Shown here piece by piece: positions 6,367-15,266 of a stretch of 44,957 nt of DNA (the stretch's first letter is position 1; every line of letters begins with the position of its first letter). Made by a program: the position numbers and the translations under genes. This DNA comes from Azospirillum sp. Lineage in GTDB: Bacteria; Pseudomonadota; Alphaproteobacteria; CACIAM-22H2. The stretch spans positions 1 through 44,957 of the forward strand of contig JADCGK010000010.1 of the NCBI GenBank assembly GCA_020249045.1, read 5' to 3'. The notes under the pieces were generated by a model that was not told where the DNA came from, did no database searches, and saw only the letters and a list, made by a program, of their open reading frames with translations.

Positions 6367-8574
6367 ATGGATGTCCCCCTTTCCGATTCGCCGCCCGGTT
6401 ACATGCGCGGGCTGAACCCGCCGCAGCTCGACGCCGTGCGCACGCTCGACGGACCGCTGCTGGTGCTGGCCGGCGCGGGTACGGGCAAAACCCGCGTGCT
6501 GACCACCCGCATCGCCCATCTGCTGGTCCAGCGCAAAGCCTTCCCGGGGCAGATCCTCGCCGTGACCTTCACCAACAAGGCGGCGGCGGAGATGCGCGGG
6601 CGCGTGGGGGCGATCATCGGCGATACGGCCGAGGGCATGTGGCTGGGCACCTTCCACGCGCTCGCCGCGCGGATCTTGCGCCGGCATGCCGAACTCGCGG
6701 GGTTGCGCAGCAATTTCACGATCCTGGATCAGGACGATCAGATCCGCCTCGTCAAACAACTGCTTCAGGCCGAGGGCATCGACGACAAGCGCTGGCCCGC
6801 GCGCGTCGTGCACGGCGTGCTCGAGCGCTGGAAGGACCGCGGGCTGACGCCCCAGCGCGTGACGGCGGACATGTCCGCGGACGTCGCCAACGGCCGCGCG
6901 GTCGACATCTACGCGCAGTATCAGGATCGGCTCAAAACCCTCAACGCCGCCGATTTCGGCGATCTGCTGCTGCACACGCTGACGATCTTCCAGAACGAGC
7001 CCACGGTGCTCGCCGAATATCACCGGAAGTTCAAATACATCCTCGTCGACGAATACCAGGACACCAACGTCGCCCAATATCTGTGGCTGCGGATCCTCGC
7101 CCAAGGCCATCGCAACATCTGTTGCGTGGGCGACGACGACCAGTCGATCTACGGCTGGCGCGGTGCGGAGGTCGGCAACATCCTGCGTTTCGAGCAGGAT
7201 TTCCCCGGCGCCAAGGTCGTGCGCCTGGAACAGAACTATCGGTCGAGCGAACACATCCTGTCGGCGGCCTCGGCGTTGATCGCGCACAACAAGGGGCGCC
7301 TGGGCAAGACGTTGTGGACCGCCGACAAAGGCGGGGAGAAGGTCGTCGTAAAATCCGTGTGGGACGGCGAGGAGGAGGCGCGCTTCGTCGGCGAGGAGAT
7401 CGAGGCCCGCCAGCGCGAAGGCATCGCGCTTTCGCAGATCGCCGTGCTGGTGCGCGCGGGCTTCCAGACGCGCGAGTTCGAGGAGCGTTTCGTGACGCTC
7501 GGGCTGCCCTATCGCGTCGTCGGCGGCCCGCGCTTCTACGAGCGCCAGGAAATCCGCGACGCGATCGCCTATTTCCGCGTGACGGTCCAACCCGACGACG
7601 ATCTCGCCTTCGAACGCATCTTCAACGTGCCCAAGCGCGGCCTGGGCGAGGCGGCGTTGCGCACGTTGCGCGCGCACGCGAATGCCCGGCGCATTTCCCT
7701 GCACGCGGCCGCGCAAGACCTCGCCGCGAGCGACGAGTTCAAGCCCGCCGCACGGCGCGCCTTGACCCGGCTGGTCGAGGATTTCGCGCGCTGGCGCGCG
7801 GCCCTCGACACCGCCGAGCATCCCGATCTGGTGCGCGCGATCCTCGATGAAAGCGGCTACACCGCGATGTGGCAAGCCGACAAAAGCCCCGAAGCGCCCG
7901 GACGGCTCGAGAACCTCAAGGAACTCGTCGGCGCGATCGAGGAATTCGACGCGCTGCCCGCCTTCCTCGAACACGTTTCGCTGGTGATGGAGAACGTCGA
8001 ACAAGCCTCCGGCGAAATGGCGAGCCTGATGACGCTGCACGCCGCGAAGGGCTTGGAATTCGACGTCGTGTTCCTGCCGGGCTGGGAGGAAGGCCTGTTC
8101 CCGCACCCGCGCGCGCTCGACGAGAAGGGCGAGGAGGGGCTCGAGGAGGAGCGGCGCCTCGCGCATGTCGGTCTCACGCGCGCGCGCAAACGCGCCTTCG
8201 TGACCTTCGCGGCGAACCGGCGCATGTACAACAACACTTGGCAGTCCTCGTTGCCGTCGCGCTTCGTGTCCGAATTGCCCGGTGCCGACGTCGACGTGCA
8301 GGCCGAAACCGGCCTATGGGGCTCGGGCGCGGATTTCGCCGACGACCCCTTCGCGCGCCGTCCGCGGGATTTCGGCGCGCGCCGGGGCACGTTGCTGGAA
8401 GCCAAGGCGGTGGCGGGCGTGCGGCCGGCGCCCGAATTTGCCCCCGGCATGCGGGTGTTCCACGAGAAATTCGGCTACGGCCGCATCGTGGCCGCCGAGG
8501 CGGGCAAGCTCGAAGTCGAGTTCGAGCATACCGGCCCGAAGAAGGTCATGGACAGTTTCGTTCGGAAGGCTTGA
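6367..8574 (+). CDS. uvrD: DNA helicase II, UvrD/PcrA
   Basis: A 735-residue SF1A helicase that unwinds DNA 3'-to-5' in nucleotide excision and mismatch repair. Walker A is at residues 35-42 (AGAGTGKT), Walker B about 225 (ILVDEYQDTN), motif III about 255 (GDDDQSIYGWRG), and motif V about 553 (LMTLHAAKGLEFD), followed by QSSLPSRFVSELP. The C-terminus carries the Tudor-like domain (FHEKFGYGRIVAAE) used by UvrD/PcrA to contact RNA polymerase. Start ATG 6367 has AGAGGG 6 bases upstream. prmA follows after 4 bases, so the two are co-transcribed. Confidence 0.96.
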   Translation: MDVPLSDSPPGYMRGLNPPQLDAVRTLDGPLLVLAGAGTGKTRVLTTRIAHLLVQRKAFPGQILAVTFTNKAAAEMRGRVGAIIGDTAEGMWLGTFHALAARILRRHAELAGLRSNFTILDQDDQIRLVKQLLQAEGIDDKRWPARVVHGVLERWKDRGLTPQRVTADMSADVANGRAVDIYAQYQDRLKTLNAADFGDLLLHTLTIFQNEPTVLAEYHRKFKYILVDEYQDTNVAQYLWLRILAQGHRNICCVGDDDQSIYGWRGAEVGNILRFEQDFPGAKVVRLEQNYRSSEHILSAASALIAHNKGRLGKTLWTADKGGEKVVVKSVWDGEEEARFVGEEIEARQREGIALSQIAVLVRAGFQTREFEERFVTLGLPYRVVGGPRFYERQEIRDAIAYFRVTVQPDDDLAFERIFNVPKRGLGEAALRTLRAHANARRISLHAAAQDLAASDEFKPAARRALTRLVEDFARWRAALDTAEHPDLVRAILDESGYTAMWQADKSPEAPGRLENLKELVGAIEEFDALPAFLEHVSLVMENVEQASGEMASLMTLHAAKGLEFDVVFLPGWEEGLFPHPRALDEKGEEGLEEERRLAHVGLTRARKRAFVTFAANRRMYNNTWQSSLPSRFVSELPGADVDVQAETGLWGSGADFADDPFARRPRDFGARRGTLLEAKAVAGVRPAPEFAPGMRVFHEKFGYGRIVAAEAGKLEVEFEHTGPKKVMDSFVRKA

Positions 8575-8578
8575 GACG

Positions 8579-9463
8579 ATGGCGACTCTCTGGCGGCTGA
8601 CGGTGATGGGCGACGCGCGCTCCCAAGGTGCGTACGTGGCGGTGCTGGAGGAGGAGGCGGGTGCGGTCACCGCCTTCGAAACCGCGCCCGACGGGCCTTG
8701 GAAAATCGAAGCCTTCTTCGAGACGCGCCCGGATTTGGGCCGACTCGCGCCGCCGATCTTCGCCGCGGCGAAGGAGCTGGGCCGTCCGGTGCCTGCCCTC
8801 GACGTCGAGGAAATCGCCGAGCGCGACTGGCTCGCGGAGAATCAGGCCTCCTTCCCGCCGCTGCGCATCGGCCGCTTCTTCGTCCATGGCAGTCACGTGA
8901 CCCAAAAGCCGCCGGCGGGCGCTTGGGTCGTGGCGCTCGACGCATCGATCGCGTTCGGCTCGGGCGAGCACGCGACCACGAAGGGCTGCCTTGCGGCGAT
9001 CGAAGCGATCGCCAAGCGGCGCAAACCGGGCCGCGTGCTCGACGTCGGCACGGGGTCGGGCATTCTTGCGATCGGCGCGCTGCGCGCGGGCGCGCGCCGC
9101 GTGCTCGCGTGCGACATCGATCCGCCGTCGGTGGCGCTCGCGCGCGAGAATTTCCGCGTCAACGGCGTGGGCGCGCGCGCTACGGTCCGGCATGCGGCCG
9201 GGATCGCCAAGCTGGGGGCGACCCGCGCGCGTTTCGATCTGGTGCTCGCCAATATCCTCGCGCGGCCTTTGACCCAGCTCGCCACGGCGCTCGCGCGCGC
9301 CGTCGCACCGGGCGGGTATGTCGTACTGTCCGGATTGTTGGCCGAGCAGGAAACCTGGGTGACGCGGGCTTACCTTGCGCGGGGCTTGCGGTTCGTGGGC
9401 CGGGCCGCCGCCGGGCCGGACACGGTCGGCTGGCGCACGCTGGTTTTCCGGCGGCGGGGCTAA
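8579..9463 (+). CDS. prmA: Ribosomal protein L11 methyltransferase PrmA
   Basis: A 294-residue SAM-dependent methyltransferase that methylates ribosomal protein L11. It has the PrmA N-terminal domain, the family-specific segment ALDASIAFGSGEHATTKGCL, SAM-binding motif I at about residue 154 (VLDVGTGSGILAIGA), and the NPPY-equivalent DLVLANILARPL. The start lies 4 bases after the uvrD stop. The stop overlaps the end of the convergent DUF1737 gene by 4 bases. Confidence 0.93.
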   Translation: MATLWRLTVMGDARSQGAYVAVLEEEAGAVTAFETAPDGPWKIEAFFETRPDLGRLAPPIFAAAKELGRPVPALDVEEIAERDWLAENQASFPPLRIGRFFVHGSHVTQKPPAGAWVVALDASIAFGSGEHATTKGCLAAIEAIAKRRKPGRVLDVGTGSGILAIGALRAGARRVLACDIDPPSVALARENFRVNGVGARATVRHAAGIAKLGATRARFDLVLANILARPLTQLATALARAVAPGGYVVLSGLLAEQETWVTRAYLARGLRFVGRAAAGPDTVGWRTLVFRRRG

Positions 9464-9666
9464 AGCTCCGACAGCGCCATTCCCGGATCGTAATCCCGGT
9501 CCGGCACTTCCTTGGTGATCGCTTGGCCGCAGATCACCATCCCGCGCGTCGAGTCGAACGTCAGCGTCGGGCTGCCGTAAAGCTGCCAGCCTTCGTTCAA
9601 GGCTTTGGTGACGCGGTGGCAGAACGCGGAATCGTCCTTGCCGGTCAGATAGCGGTAGACCTGCAT
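9460..9666 (-). CDS. DUF1737-type small protein
   Basis: A 68-residue soluble protein. Its sequence (MQVYRYLTGKDDSAFCHRVT, then LNEGWQLYGSPTLTFD, then a VICGQAITKEV segment) matches the small conserved DUF1737 family, whose function is unknown. The stop overlaps the prmA stop tail-to-tail. The start is 11 bases downstream of another small gene on the same strand, so the two probably share a transcript. A longer open frame upstream exists but runs through that neighbour and was rejected. Confidence 0.8.
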   Translation of the reverse strand: MQVYRYLTGKDDSAFCHRVTKALNEGWQLYGSPTLTFDSTRGMVICGQAITKEVPDRDYDPGMALSEL

Positions 9667-9677
9667 CGTGCGTCCGT

Positions 9678-9926
9678 TCAGTGCTTGACGCCGCGCATGC
9701 GGGCCATCAGTTCCTGCTGGAAGACCCCGCCGTCCTTGCGCGTCTTGCCCTTCAGAAACTCGCCCACGACCTTCTGCGCGGCTTCGCGGTCGTAGATTTC
9801 CCCGCCCTCGGCGACGACCTTGGCACGCTCCAAAACCTTGGGGTCGAGCTTGCGCCGGATGGCGGCGGCCTGCTGTGCGATCTGGCGCATGACAGCTTTG
9901 CGGTCGTCGGGCGGTGCGGGCGGCAT
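9678..9926 (-). CDS. Small hypothetical protein
   Basis: An 82-residue, highly charged, mostly helical protein that I do not recognise. It begins [20 protein letters not shown], is rich in Lys, Arg and Glu, and has no signal peptide or membrane segment. It lies just upstream of the DUF1737 gene and probably forms a two-gene operon with it. Its 5' end approaches the divergent fusA promoter region. Support comes from the clean spacing and codon bias rather than homology. Confidence 0.55.
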   Translation of the reverse strand: MPPAPPDDRKAVMRQIAQQAAAIRRKLDPKVLERAKVVAEGGEIYDREAAQKVVGEFLKGKTRKDGGVFQQELMARMRGVKH

Positions 9927-10018
9927 TCGAAAAACCTAGCCGATTCTTGGGGCTAGAGCCAGTCCGCAGCGCCCGGCCCGGCGCCGGATGCCGCCCCCCT
10001 GGCGCACGGGGTTCGGGG

Positions 10019-10047
10019 TTGCCATATCGCCCCCGCACGGGTATAAG
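10019..10047 (+). promoter_or_regulatory. Sigma-70-type promoter of fusA
   Basis: TTGCCA (10019-10024) and TATAAG (10042-10047) each match the sigma-70 hexamers at five of six positions and are separated by exactly 17 bases. The predicted transcript starts near 10054, giving a leader of about 130 bases before the GTG start of fusA. This is the best consensus promoter I saw in the window, fitting a strongly expressed translation factor. Confidence 0.7.
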
Positions 10048-10186
10048 CCCGGCGCCGTTTTCACGGACGTTTCGCCCGCGCGACCGCCGCCCTCGGAGTG
10101 GGCCGGCGCCCGCGCGGTTTCGCTTTACCCAGACCCCGGCCCGCCCTCCGACCCGGAGGCGTCGGCCGGCTCAAACGGAGGCTGTC

Positions 10187-12262
10187 GTGCCCAGAGCTAC
10201 ACCGGTCGAGAAGATCCGCAACATCGGCATCACCGCGCATATCGACGCGGGCAAGACCACCACGACCGAGCGGATCCTCTATTACACCGGCAAGTCCCAT
10301 AAGATCGGCGAGGTGCACGACGGCAACACCACGACCGACTACATGGAGCAGGAGCGCGAGCGCGGCATCACGATCACGTCCGCCGCCGTGACCGCCGAGT
10401 GGAACGGCCACCGCATCAACGTCATCGACACGCCCGGCCACATCGATTTCAACATCGAAGTGAACCGCTCGCTGCGCGTGCTCGACGGCGCGGTGTTCGT
10501 CATCTGCGGCGTCGCCGGCGTGCAGCCCCAATCCGAAACGAACTGGCGTCTGGCCGACCGCTACAACGTCCCGCGCGTCGTGTTCGTCAACAAGATGGAC
10601 CGCACGGGCGCCGACTTCTACAAAGCCGTCGACTCCATGAAGGAGAAGCTCGGCATCGTCACCGCCGTTTGCCAGATCCCCATCGGCGCGGAAGGCGAGT
10701 TCAAGGGCATCGTCGATCTCGTCCGCATGAAGGGCGTGATCTGGTTCGGCGACGAACTGGGCGCCAAGTTCAGCGACATCGATATTCCGGCCGACCTGGT
10801 CGACAAGGCCAAGGAGTTCCGCCAGCAGCTGCTCGACGCCGTCGTCGGCGTCGACGACGCGGCGATGGAGGAGTATTTCGAGAAGAACGACGTCTCGGAA
10901 GAGACGCTCAAGCGTTGCCTCAAGAAGGGCACCGTGTCGGGCGCGTTCCGTCCGGTGTTCTGCGGCTCGGCCTTCAAGAACAAGGGCGTGCAGACGCTGC
11001 TGGACGCGGTGGTGGATTATCTGCCCTCGCCCGCCGACATCCCCGGCATGCGCGTCATCACCGAGGAAGGCCAGCCCGAGCGCTTCAAGCCCGCCAAGGA
11101 CGAGGAGCCGTTCTCGGCGCTCGCCTTCAAGATGATCAACGACAAGTACGGCAATCTCACCTTCGTGCGCGTGTACTCGGGCGTCCTGCGTTCGGGCGAC
11201 ACGGTGCTCAACACCACGAAGGGCGAGAAGGAACGCATCGGCCGCATGTTCCAGATGCACGCCGACAAGCGCGACGAGATCAAGGAAGTCTACGCCGGCG
11301 ACATCGTCGCCTTCGTGGGCCTGAAGGATACGGGCACGGGCGACACGCTCGCCGCCCCGGAAGATCCCGTGGTCCTCGAGCGCATGGCCTTCCCCGTGCC
11401 CGTCATCGACATCGCGGTCGAACCGAAGACCAAGGAAGCGGTCGAAAAGATGGCGATCGGCCTGCAGAAGCTGGTCGCCGAGGATCCGTCCTTGCGCCTC
11501 AAGACCGACCACGAATCCGGCCAGACCATCCTGTCCGGCATGGGCGAACTCCATCTCGAAATCATCGTCGACCGTCTCAAGCGCGAGTACGGCGTGGAAG
11601 CCAATATTGGCTCCCCGCAGGTCGCCTATCGCGAGACGATCGCCAAGACCCACATCGAGACCTACACCCACAAGAAGCAGTCGGGCGGTTCGGGCCAGTT
11701 CGCCGAAGTGAAGATCAAGTTCGAACCCCTGCCGCGCAACGGCGGCGTGGTGTTCGAGGACGAGATCGTCGGCGGTTCGGTCCCGCGCGAGTTCATCCCG
11801 GCCGTGGAAAAGGGCATCAAGGTGCAGTGCGAGCAGGGCGTGCTCGCGGGCTTCCCGACCGTCGACTTCAAGTACTCGCTGCTCGACGGCAAGTACCACG
11901 ACGTCGACTCCTCGGCGCTGGCCTTCGAAATCGCCGCCAAGGCCTGCTTCCGCGAAGGCATGCGCAAGGCCCAGCCGATCATCCTGGAGCCGATCATGGA
12001 CGTCGAGGTGACGACGCCGCCCGACCATGTCGGCGACGTCGTGGGCGACTTGAACCGCCGCCGCGGCATCATCCAAAGCCAGGATACGGCCGCGACGTCG
12101 GTCATCATCCGGGCGCACGTGCCGCTGTCGGAGATGTTCGGCTACATCTCGGATCTGCGGTCGATGTCGAAGGGCCGCGCGTCCTTCACGATGCAGTTCG
12201 ACCACTACGAGCCCGTGCCGCGCAACATCGCGGACGAGATCATGGCCAAGAACGCGGCCTGA
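10187..12262 (+). CDS. fusA: Elongation factor G
   Basis: A 691-residue translocation GTPase, the normal EF-G length. G1 is at residues 17-25 (AHIDAGKTT), G3 about 81-85 (DTPGH) and G4 about 135 (NKMD). Domains II-V follow, including [12 protein letters not shown] and a late [20 protein letters not shown] segment. Start is GTG 10187, preceded by CGGAGG; this gives [14 protein letters not shown]. It stands alone, not in an rpsL-rpsG-fusA-tuf cluster. The switch regions differ from the usual alphaproteobacterial form: [15 protein letters not shown] rather than GAATMDWMEQEQERG, and [16 protein letters not shown] rather than HVDFTIEVERSLRVLD. It may be a second EF-G or a lineage variant. It has its own promoter and terminator. 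Confidence 0.95.
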   Translation: MPRATPVEKIRNIGITAHIDAGKTTTTERILYYTGKSHKIGEVHDGNTTTDYMEQERERGITITSAAVTAEWNGHRINVIDTPGHIDFNIEVNRSLRVLDGAVFVICGVAGVQPQSETNWRLADRYNVPRVVFVNKMDRTGADFYKAVDSMKEKLGIVTAVCQIPIGAEGEFKGIVDLVRMKGVIWFGDELGAKFSDIDIPADLVDKAKEFRQQLLDAVVGVDDAAMEEYFEKNDVSEETLKRCLKKGTVSGAFRPVFCGSAFKNKGVQTLLDAVVDYLPSPADIPGMRVITEEGQPERFKPAKDEEPFSALAFKMINDKYGNLTFVRVYSGVLRSGDTVLNTTKGEKERIGRMFQMHADKRDEIKEVYAGDIVAFVGLKDTGTGDTLAAPEDPVVLERMAFPVPVIDIAVEPKTKEAVEKMAIGLQKLVAEDPSLRLKTDHESGQTILSGMGELHLEIIVDRLKREYGVEANIGSPQVAYRETIAKTHIETYTHKKQSGGSGQFAEVKIKFEPLPRNGGVVFEDEIVGGSVPREFIPAVEKGIKVQCEQGVLAGFPTVDFKYSLLDGKYHDVDSSALAFEIAAKACFREGMRKAQPIILEPIMDVEVTTPPDHVGDVVGDLNRRRGIIQSQDTAATSVIIRAHVPLSEMFGYISDLRSMSKGRASFTMQFDHYEPVPRNIADEIMAKNAA

Positions 12263-12287
12263 TCCGGGGCTTCACCGGCGTGGACGG

Positions 12288-12320
12288 ACGGCGCGGGAGG
12301 ATATCCTTCCGCGCCGTTCG
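12288..12320 (+). terminator. Hairpin terminator after fusA
   Basis: A 15-bp stem (12288-12302 with 12303-12317) is perfect except for one G-U wobble. In RNA the top GGAU/AUCC pairs would open into a small loop. It begins 25 bases after the fusA stop and is followed by only a short T-containing stretch, typical of GC-rich genomes with weak U-tracts. It most likely ends the monocistronic fusA transcript before the small secreted-protein gene. Confidence 0.55.
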
Positions 12321-12345
12321 CGTTTCGGGGTAGCCTTCGGGCGGG

Positions 12346-12678
12346 ATGAAACGCCTCGCCGCCTTGCTGCTGCTCGCCGCCGGCCCCGCTTTTGCGGCCG
12401 ACGTGCAGACGACCGCGCGCGAAGTGCGCCTGTCGGGCGAGGTGCGCGCCATGCACGTGGACCTGATCGCCAAAGCGATCGCCGATTTCATCGTCGACTC
12501 GCGGCCCGCCCATCTGCGCTTGTCGGTGCGCGACGTGCGCGGCGAGCAGGCCGCCATCGCTTCGGTCGCGCGGATGATCCGCGCGACCCGCGCGGCGGGA
12601 TTGCCGGTCGAGGTCGACGAGTCGGGGCCTTGCGCCGATCCCGCCTGCCGGATCCTGATCGACGCCGCGCGTTACTGA
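12346..12678 (+). CDS. Small secreted protein of unknown function
   Basis: A 110-residue protein with a clear signal peptide (MKRLAALLLLAAGPAFA, cleavage near residue 17-18). The mature part is about 92 residues, with alternating short strands and helices and two cysteines six residues apart near the C-terminus (CADPAC), which could form a disulphide in the periplasm. I do not recognise the family. It lies between the fusA terminator and convergent rsmD, overlapping the rsmD stop by 7 bases. Confidence 0.65.
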   Translation: MKRLAALLLLAAGPAFAADVQTTAREVRLSGEVRAMHVDLIAKAIADFIVDSRPAHLRLSVRDVRGEQAAIASVARMIRATRAAGLPVEVDESGPCADPACRILIDAARY

Positions 12679-13277
12679 GTTCCGCGCAAAAACCGGAACA
12701 GCGATTTGCCGTAGCGCCGTTCGTCCTCGAGCGTCCAGCCGGGCGGTGGGGCGAACGCCTCGCGCTCGCCCGTTTCGACGACGGCGACCGCGCCGTTCGC
12801 GAACCAGCCTTTGGCGTGGAGGGCGGCGAGCGCCTTCTCCGCCAAACCCTGGCCGTAGGGCGGATCGAAAAACGCGAGCGTGGCGGGCGTCCAAGGGGCA
12901 GGCGGGGCGGCCGCGGGGTTGCAGGCGTCGCCGGTCACCACGCGCGCTTGGGCTTGCGCCTTGCACGCCGCCGCGTTGGCTTCGATCAGACGCCGCGCCG
13001 GCGCCGCCGACTCCAAGAACAGGCAGGTCGCGGCACCGCGCGAGAGGGCCTCGAGCCCCAAGGCCCCCGTGCCCGCGAAGACGTCGAGAACGGCGGCCCC
13101 TTGCAGCATCGACACGCCGCCGGGGGCAAAGCGCCCATGGCCCAGGATGTCGAACAGGGATTCGCGCTGGCGTTCGCCGGTGGGCCGGATCGCGGCGTCG
13201 GCGGGCGCCGCGAGCTTGCGGCCGCGCCAGCGCCCCGCGACGATCCGGATCGATCCCGCGCCCGCGCCGCGCGTCAC
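12672..13277 (-). CDS. rsmD: 16S rRNA (guanine(966)-N2)-methyltransferase RsmD
   Basis: A 201-residue SAM-dependent methyltransferase that modifies G966 of 16S rRNA. The N-terminus RIVAGRWRGRKLAAP and the RPTGERQRESLFDIL motif are RsmD signatures. The SAM site is VLDVFAGTGALGLEALSRG (63-81) and the catalytic DPPY motif is at 138-141. GTG 13277 is chosen because it overlaps the rluB stop (GTGA), showing translational coupling, and gives the normal length. It is the last gene of the amidotransferase-rluB-rsmD operon. Confidence 0.92.
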   Translation of the reverse strand: MTRGAGAGSIRIVAGRWRGRKLAAPADAAIRPTGERQRESLFDILGHGRFAPGGVSMLQGAAVLDVFAGTGALGLEALSRGAATCLFLESAAPARRLIEANAAACKAQAQARVVTGDACNPAAAPPAPWTPATLAFFDPPYGQGLAEKALAALHAKGWFANGAVAVVETGEREAFAPPPGWTLEDERRYGKSLFRFLRGTQ

Positions 13278-14062
13278 GAGGCCGGCCGTCCGCCGAGCTT
13301 CAGCGGCGCACCCGCAAGCGCGCCCAACACCTTGCGCAGTTCGCCCGGGCCCACCTCCTCGATGTCGCCCTTGCCGAGCTTGTCCAGTTCGAAGACGCCG
13401 TAGTGGGTCCGGATCAGGCGATTGACCTGCAGGCCCATCGATTCGCAGACGCGGCGGATCTCGCGGTTTTTGCCCTCGGCCAACGCGAAGGTCAGCCACG
13501 CGTTGGACGCGTCGGGCCGGCCTTCGAGCCGGGCGTCGATCGACCCGTAGGTGACGCCATCGATCGTCGTGCCGTTCTTCAGCGCCGCCAAGCGCCGCGG
13601 ATCGACCACGCCGTAGACGCGAACCCGGTATTTCCGCGCGATGCCGGTCGCCGGCAGTTCCAAATGGCGCTTGATGGCGCCGTCGTTGGTCAGCAACAGC
13701 AGACCTTCGGAATTGAAGTCGAGCCGGCCCACCGGCATCAGCCGCGGCAATTCCGGCGGCATGCCGTCGTAGATCGTCGGCCGGCCGCCCGGATCGCGCG
13801 TGGCGACCAACACGCCGCGCGGCTTGTGGAAACGGAACAGGCGCGGCCGCTCGGGCTTGGCCAGTTTCTTGTTGTCGACCAGGATTTCGTCCGCCGCCGT
13901 GACGTTGTGCGCGGGCGTGGTCAGCCGCTTGCCGTTGACGAAGACGCGGCCTTGGGCGATCAGCGCTTCCGCTTCGCGCCGCGAGCACAGCCCGGCGCGC
14001 GCGATCGCCTTGGCGATGCGCTCGCCTTTGGGGGCGTCGTCCTTGGGCGTCTGCTCGCTCAT
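13274..14062 (-). CDS. rluB: 23S rRNA pseudouridine synthase, RluB/RsuA family
   Basis: A 262-residue protein with an S4 RNA-binding domain (~12-60) and an RsuA-type pseudouridine synthase domain. The catalytic Asp is D115 in VGRLDFNSEGLLLLTNDG. Other signatures are LFRFHKPRGVLVA and EGKNREIRRVCESMGL. RluB modifies the 23S rRNA helix 80 region; RsuA and RluE are alternatives within the same family, and length and domain order favour RluB. Its ATG overlaps the upstream amidotransferase stop (ATGA) and its stop overlaps the rsmD GTG, so all three genes are coupled. Confidence 0.88.
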   Translation of the reverse strand: MSEQTPKDDAPKGERIAKAIARAGLCSRREAEALIAQGRVFVNGKRLTTPAHNVTAADEILVDNKKLAKPERPRLFRFHKPRGVLVATRDPGGRPTIYDGMPPELPRLMPVGRLDFNSEGLLLLTNDGAIKRHLELPATGIARKYRVRVYGVVDPRRLAALKNGTTIDGVTYGSIDARLEGRPDASNAWLTFALAEGKNREIRRVCESMGLQVNRLIRTHYGVFELDKLGKGDIEEVGPGELRKVLGALAGAPLKLGGRPAS

Positions 14063-14775
14063 GACCGGCACGCGGCGACGAAGGCTTGGAAGATCGCCCG
14101 GTCGCCCGGATCGATCGCGTATTCGGGATGCCACTCGACGCCCAGACAAAAGCGCTTGCCCGGCGCTTCGATCCCTTCGATCACGCCGTCGGGCGCGCGG
14201 GCGTTGACGATCGTATCCGGCCCGACGGTCTTGACCGCCTGATGGTGCGCGGAGTTGACGTCCATCCGCGCGCGTCCGCCGTTCGCACGGTGCAGCAGCG
14301 TTCCGGGCACCACATCGACGATGTGCCCCGGTTCGGTGCGCGGGTTGGGCTGTTCGTGCGGCAGGCAGCCCGGCACTTCGTCGGGAATGTGCTGGATCAA
14401 CGTCCCGCCGAGCGCCACCGCCAGCAACTGCTCGCCGCCGCAAATGCCCAGGATCGGCAAGTCCCTGTCCAGGGCGCCCTTCACCATCGCGATTTCGAAG
14501 GCCGTGCGCCGGTCCTTGGTCTTGACGGTCGCGTGCTTTGTCGGCGCACCGAACAGCGCGGGATCGACGTCGAATGCCCCGCCGGTGACCAAAAGTCCGT
14601 CGATCCGGTCGAGATAGGCGGGCGCCAATTCGGGCTCGTGGGGCAGGGCGAGGGGCAAGCCGCCGGCCTCGGCCACGGCGGCGCAGTAATTCTGCCGCAA
14701 CGCGTACCAAGGCATTTTGGACCAGCCGCCGGCCGGTTCGCTGTCCAACGTGATGCCGATGAGGGGAAGGGACAT
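14059..14775 (-). CDS. Gamma-glutamyl hydrolase-type class I amidotransferase (C26, PuuD-like)
   Basis: A 238-residue cytoplasmic hydrolase. The nucleophile elbow is LGICGGEQLLAVALGG with Cys112, and the catalytic His/Glu are H216 and E218 in GVEWHPEY. This matches the peptidase C26/PuuD family, which cleaves gamma-glutamyl bonds, for example gamma-glutamyl-GABA in putrescine breakdown. No other puu gene is nearby; it is coupled to rRNA modification genes instead, so the substrate is uncertain. It is the first gene of the operon, divergent from tadA with a 47-base gap. Confidence 0.85.
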   Translation of the reverse strand: MSLPLIGITLDSEPAGGWSKMPWYALRQNYCAAVAEAGGLPLALPHEPELAPAYLDRIDGLLVTGGAFDVDPALFGAPTKHATVKTKDRRTAFEIAMVKGALDRDLPILGICGGEQLLAVALGGTLIQHIPDEVPGCLPHEQPNPRTEPGHIVDVVPGTLLHRANGGRARMDVNSAHHQAVKTVGPDTIVNARAPDGVIEGIEAPGKRFCLGVEWHPEYAIDPGDRAIFQAFVAACRS

Positions 14776-14822
14776 GACGCAAATCTCTTAGCACGCGCGC
14801 GATTCCCGGGTAAACGGAACCC

Positions 14823-15266
14823 ATGGCCGGTTTCATGGAATTGGCGTTGGCCGAGGCGCGAAAGGCGGCGGCCGCGGACGAAGTGCCGGTGGGGGCGGTC
14901 GTGGTCGACGCGGCCGGCACCGTGCTCGCCGCGGCGCATAACCGCGTGGAGCGCGACAAGGACCCGAGCGCGCATGCCGAATTGCTCGCCATCCGCGCGG
15001 CCTGCGCCGCACGCGGCGAGCCGCGCCTGCCGGACTGCGATCTTTACGTCACGCTCGAGCCGTGCCCGATGTGCGCGGGCGCGATCTCCTTCGCGCGGCT
15101 GCGGCGCGTCTATTGGGGCGCATCCGATCCCAAAGGCGGCGGCGTCGAACACGGCCCGCGCGTGTTCGCGCATCCCACCTGCCATCACCGGCCCGAATTG
15201 TTCGGCGGTCTTGCGGAAACCGAGGCGGCCGAATTGCTGCGCGATTTCTTCCGCGCCCGGCGTTAG
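14823..15266 (+). CDS. tadA: tRNA-specific adenosine deaminase TadA
   Basis: A 147-residue zinc deaminase that converts A34 to inosine in tRNA-Arg(ACG). Zinc and catalytic residues are present: H51 and E53 in the HAE motif, and C81/C84 in EPCPMCAGA. The length is normal for TadA. It is divergent from the amidotransferase operon and overlaps the end of the MBL hydrolase gene by 4 bases. Its substrate, tRNA-Arg(ACG), is also encoded in this window at 21422. Confidence 0.95.
   Translation: MAGFMELALAEARKAAAADEVPVGAVVVDAAGTVLAAAHNRVERDKDPSAHAELLAIRAACAARGEPRLPDCDLYVTLEPCPMCAGAISFARLRRVYWGASDPKGGGVEHGPRVFAHPTCHHRPELFGGLAETEAAELLRDFFRARR

Noticed and set aside
4864-8166. Very long open frame on the minus strand across cbtA, the HtrA-like gene and uvrD
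   Set aside because: It is an antisense frame kept open by GC-rich codon bias; its predicted protein is low-complexity and Arg/Ala-rich and overlaps several clear genes.
10061-12205. Long minus-strand open frame opposite fusA
   Set aside because: A shadow of fusA; the predicted protein is His/Asp/Val-rich with no domain, and the sense strand is certain.
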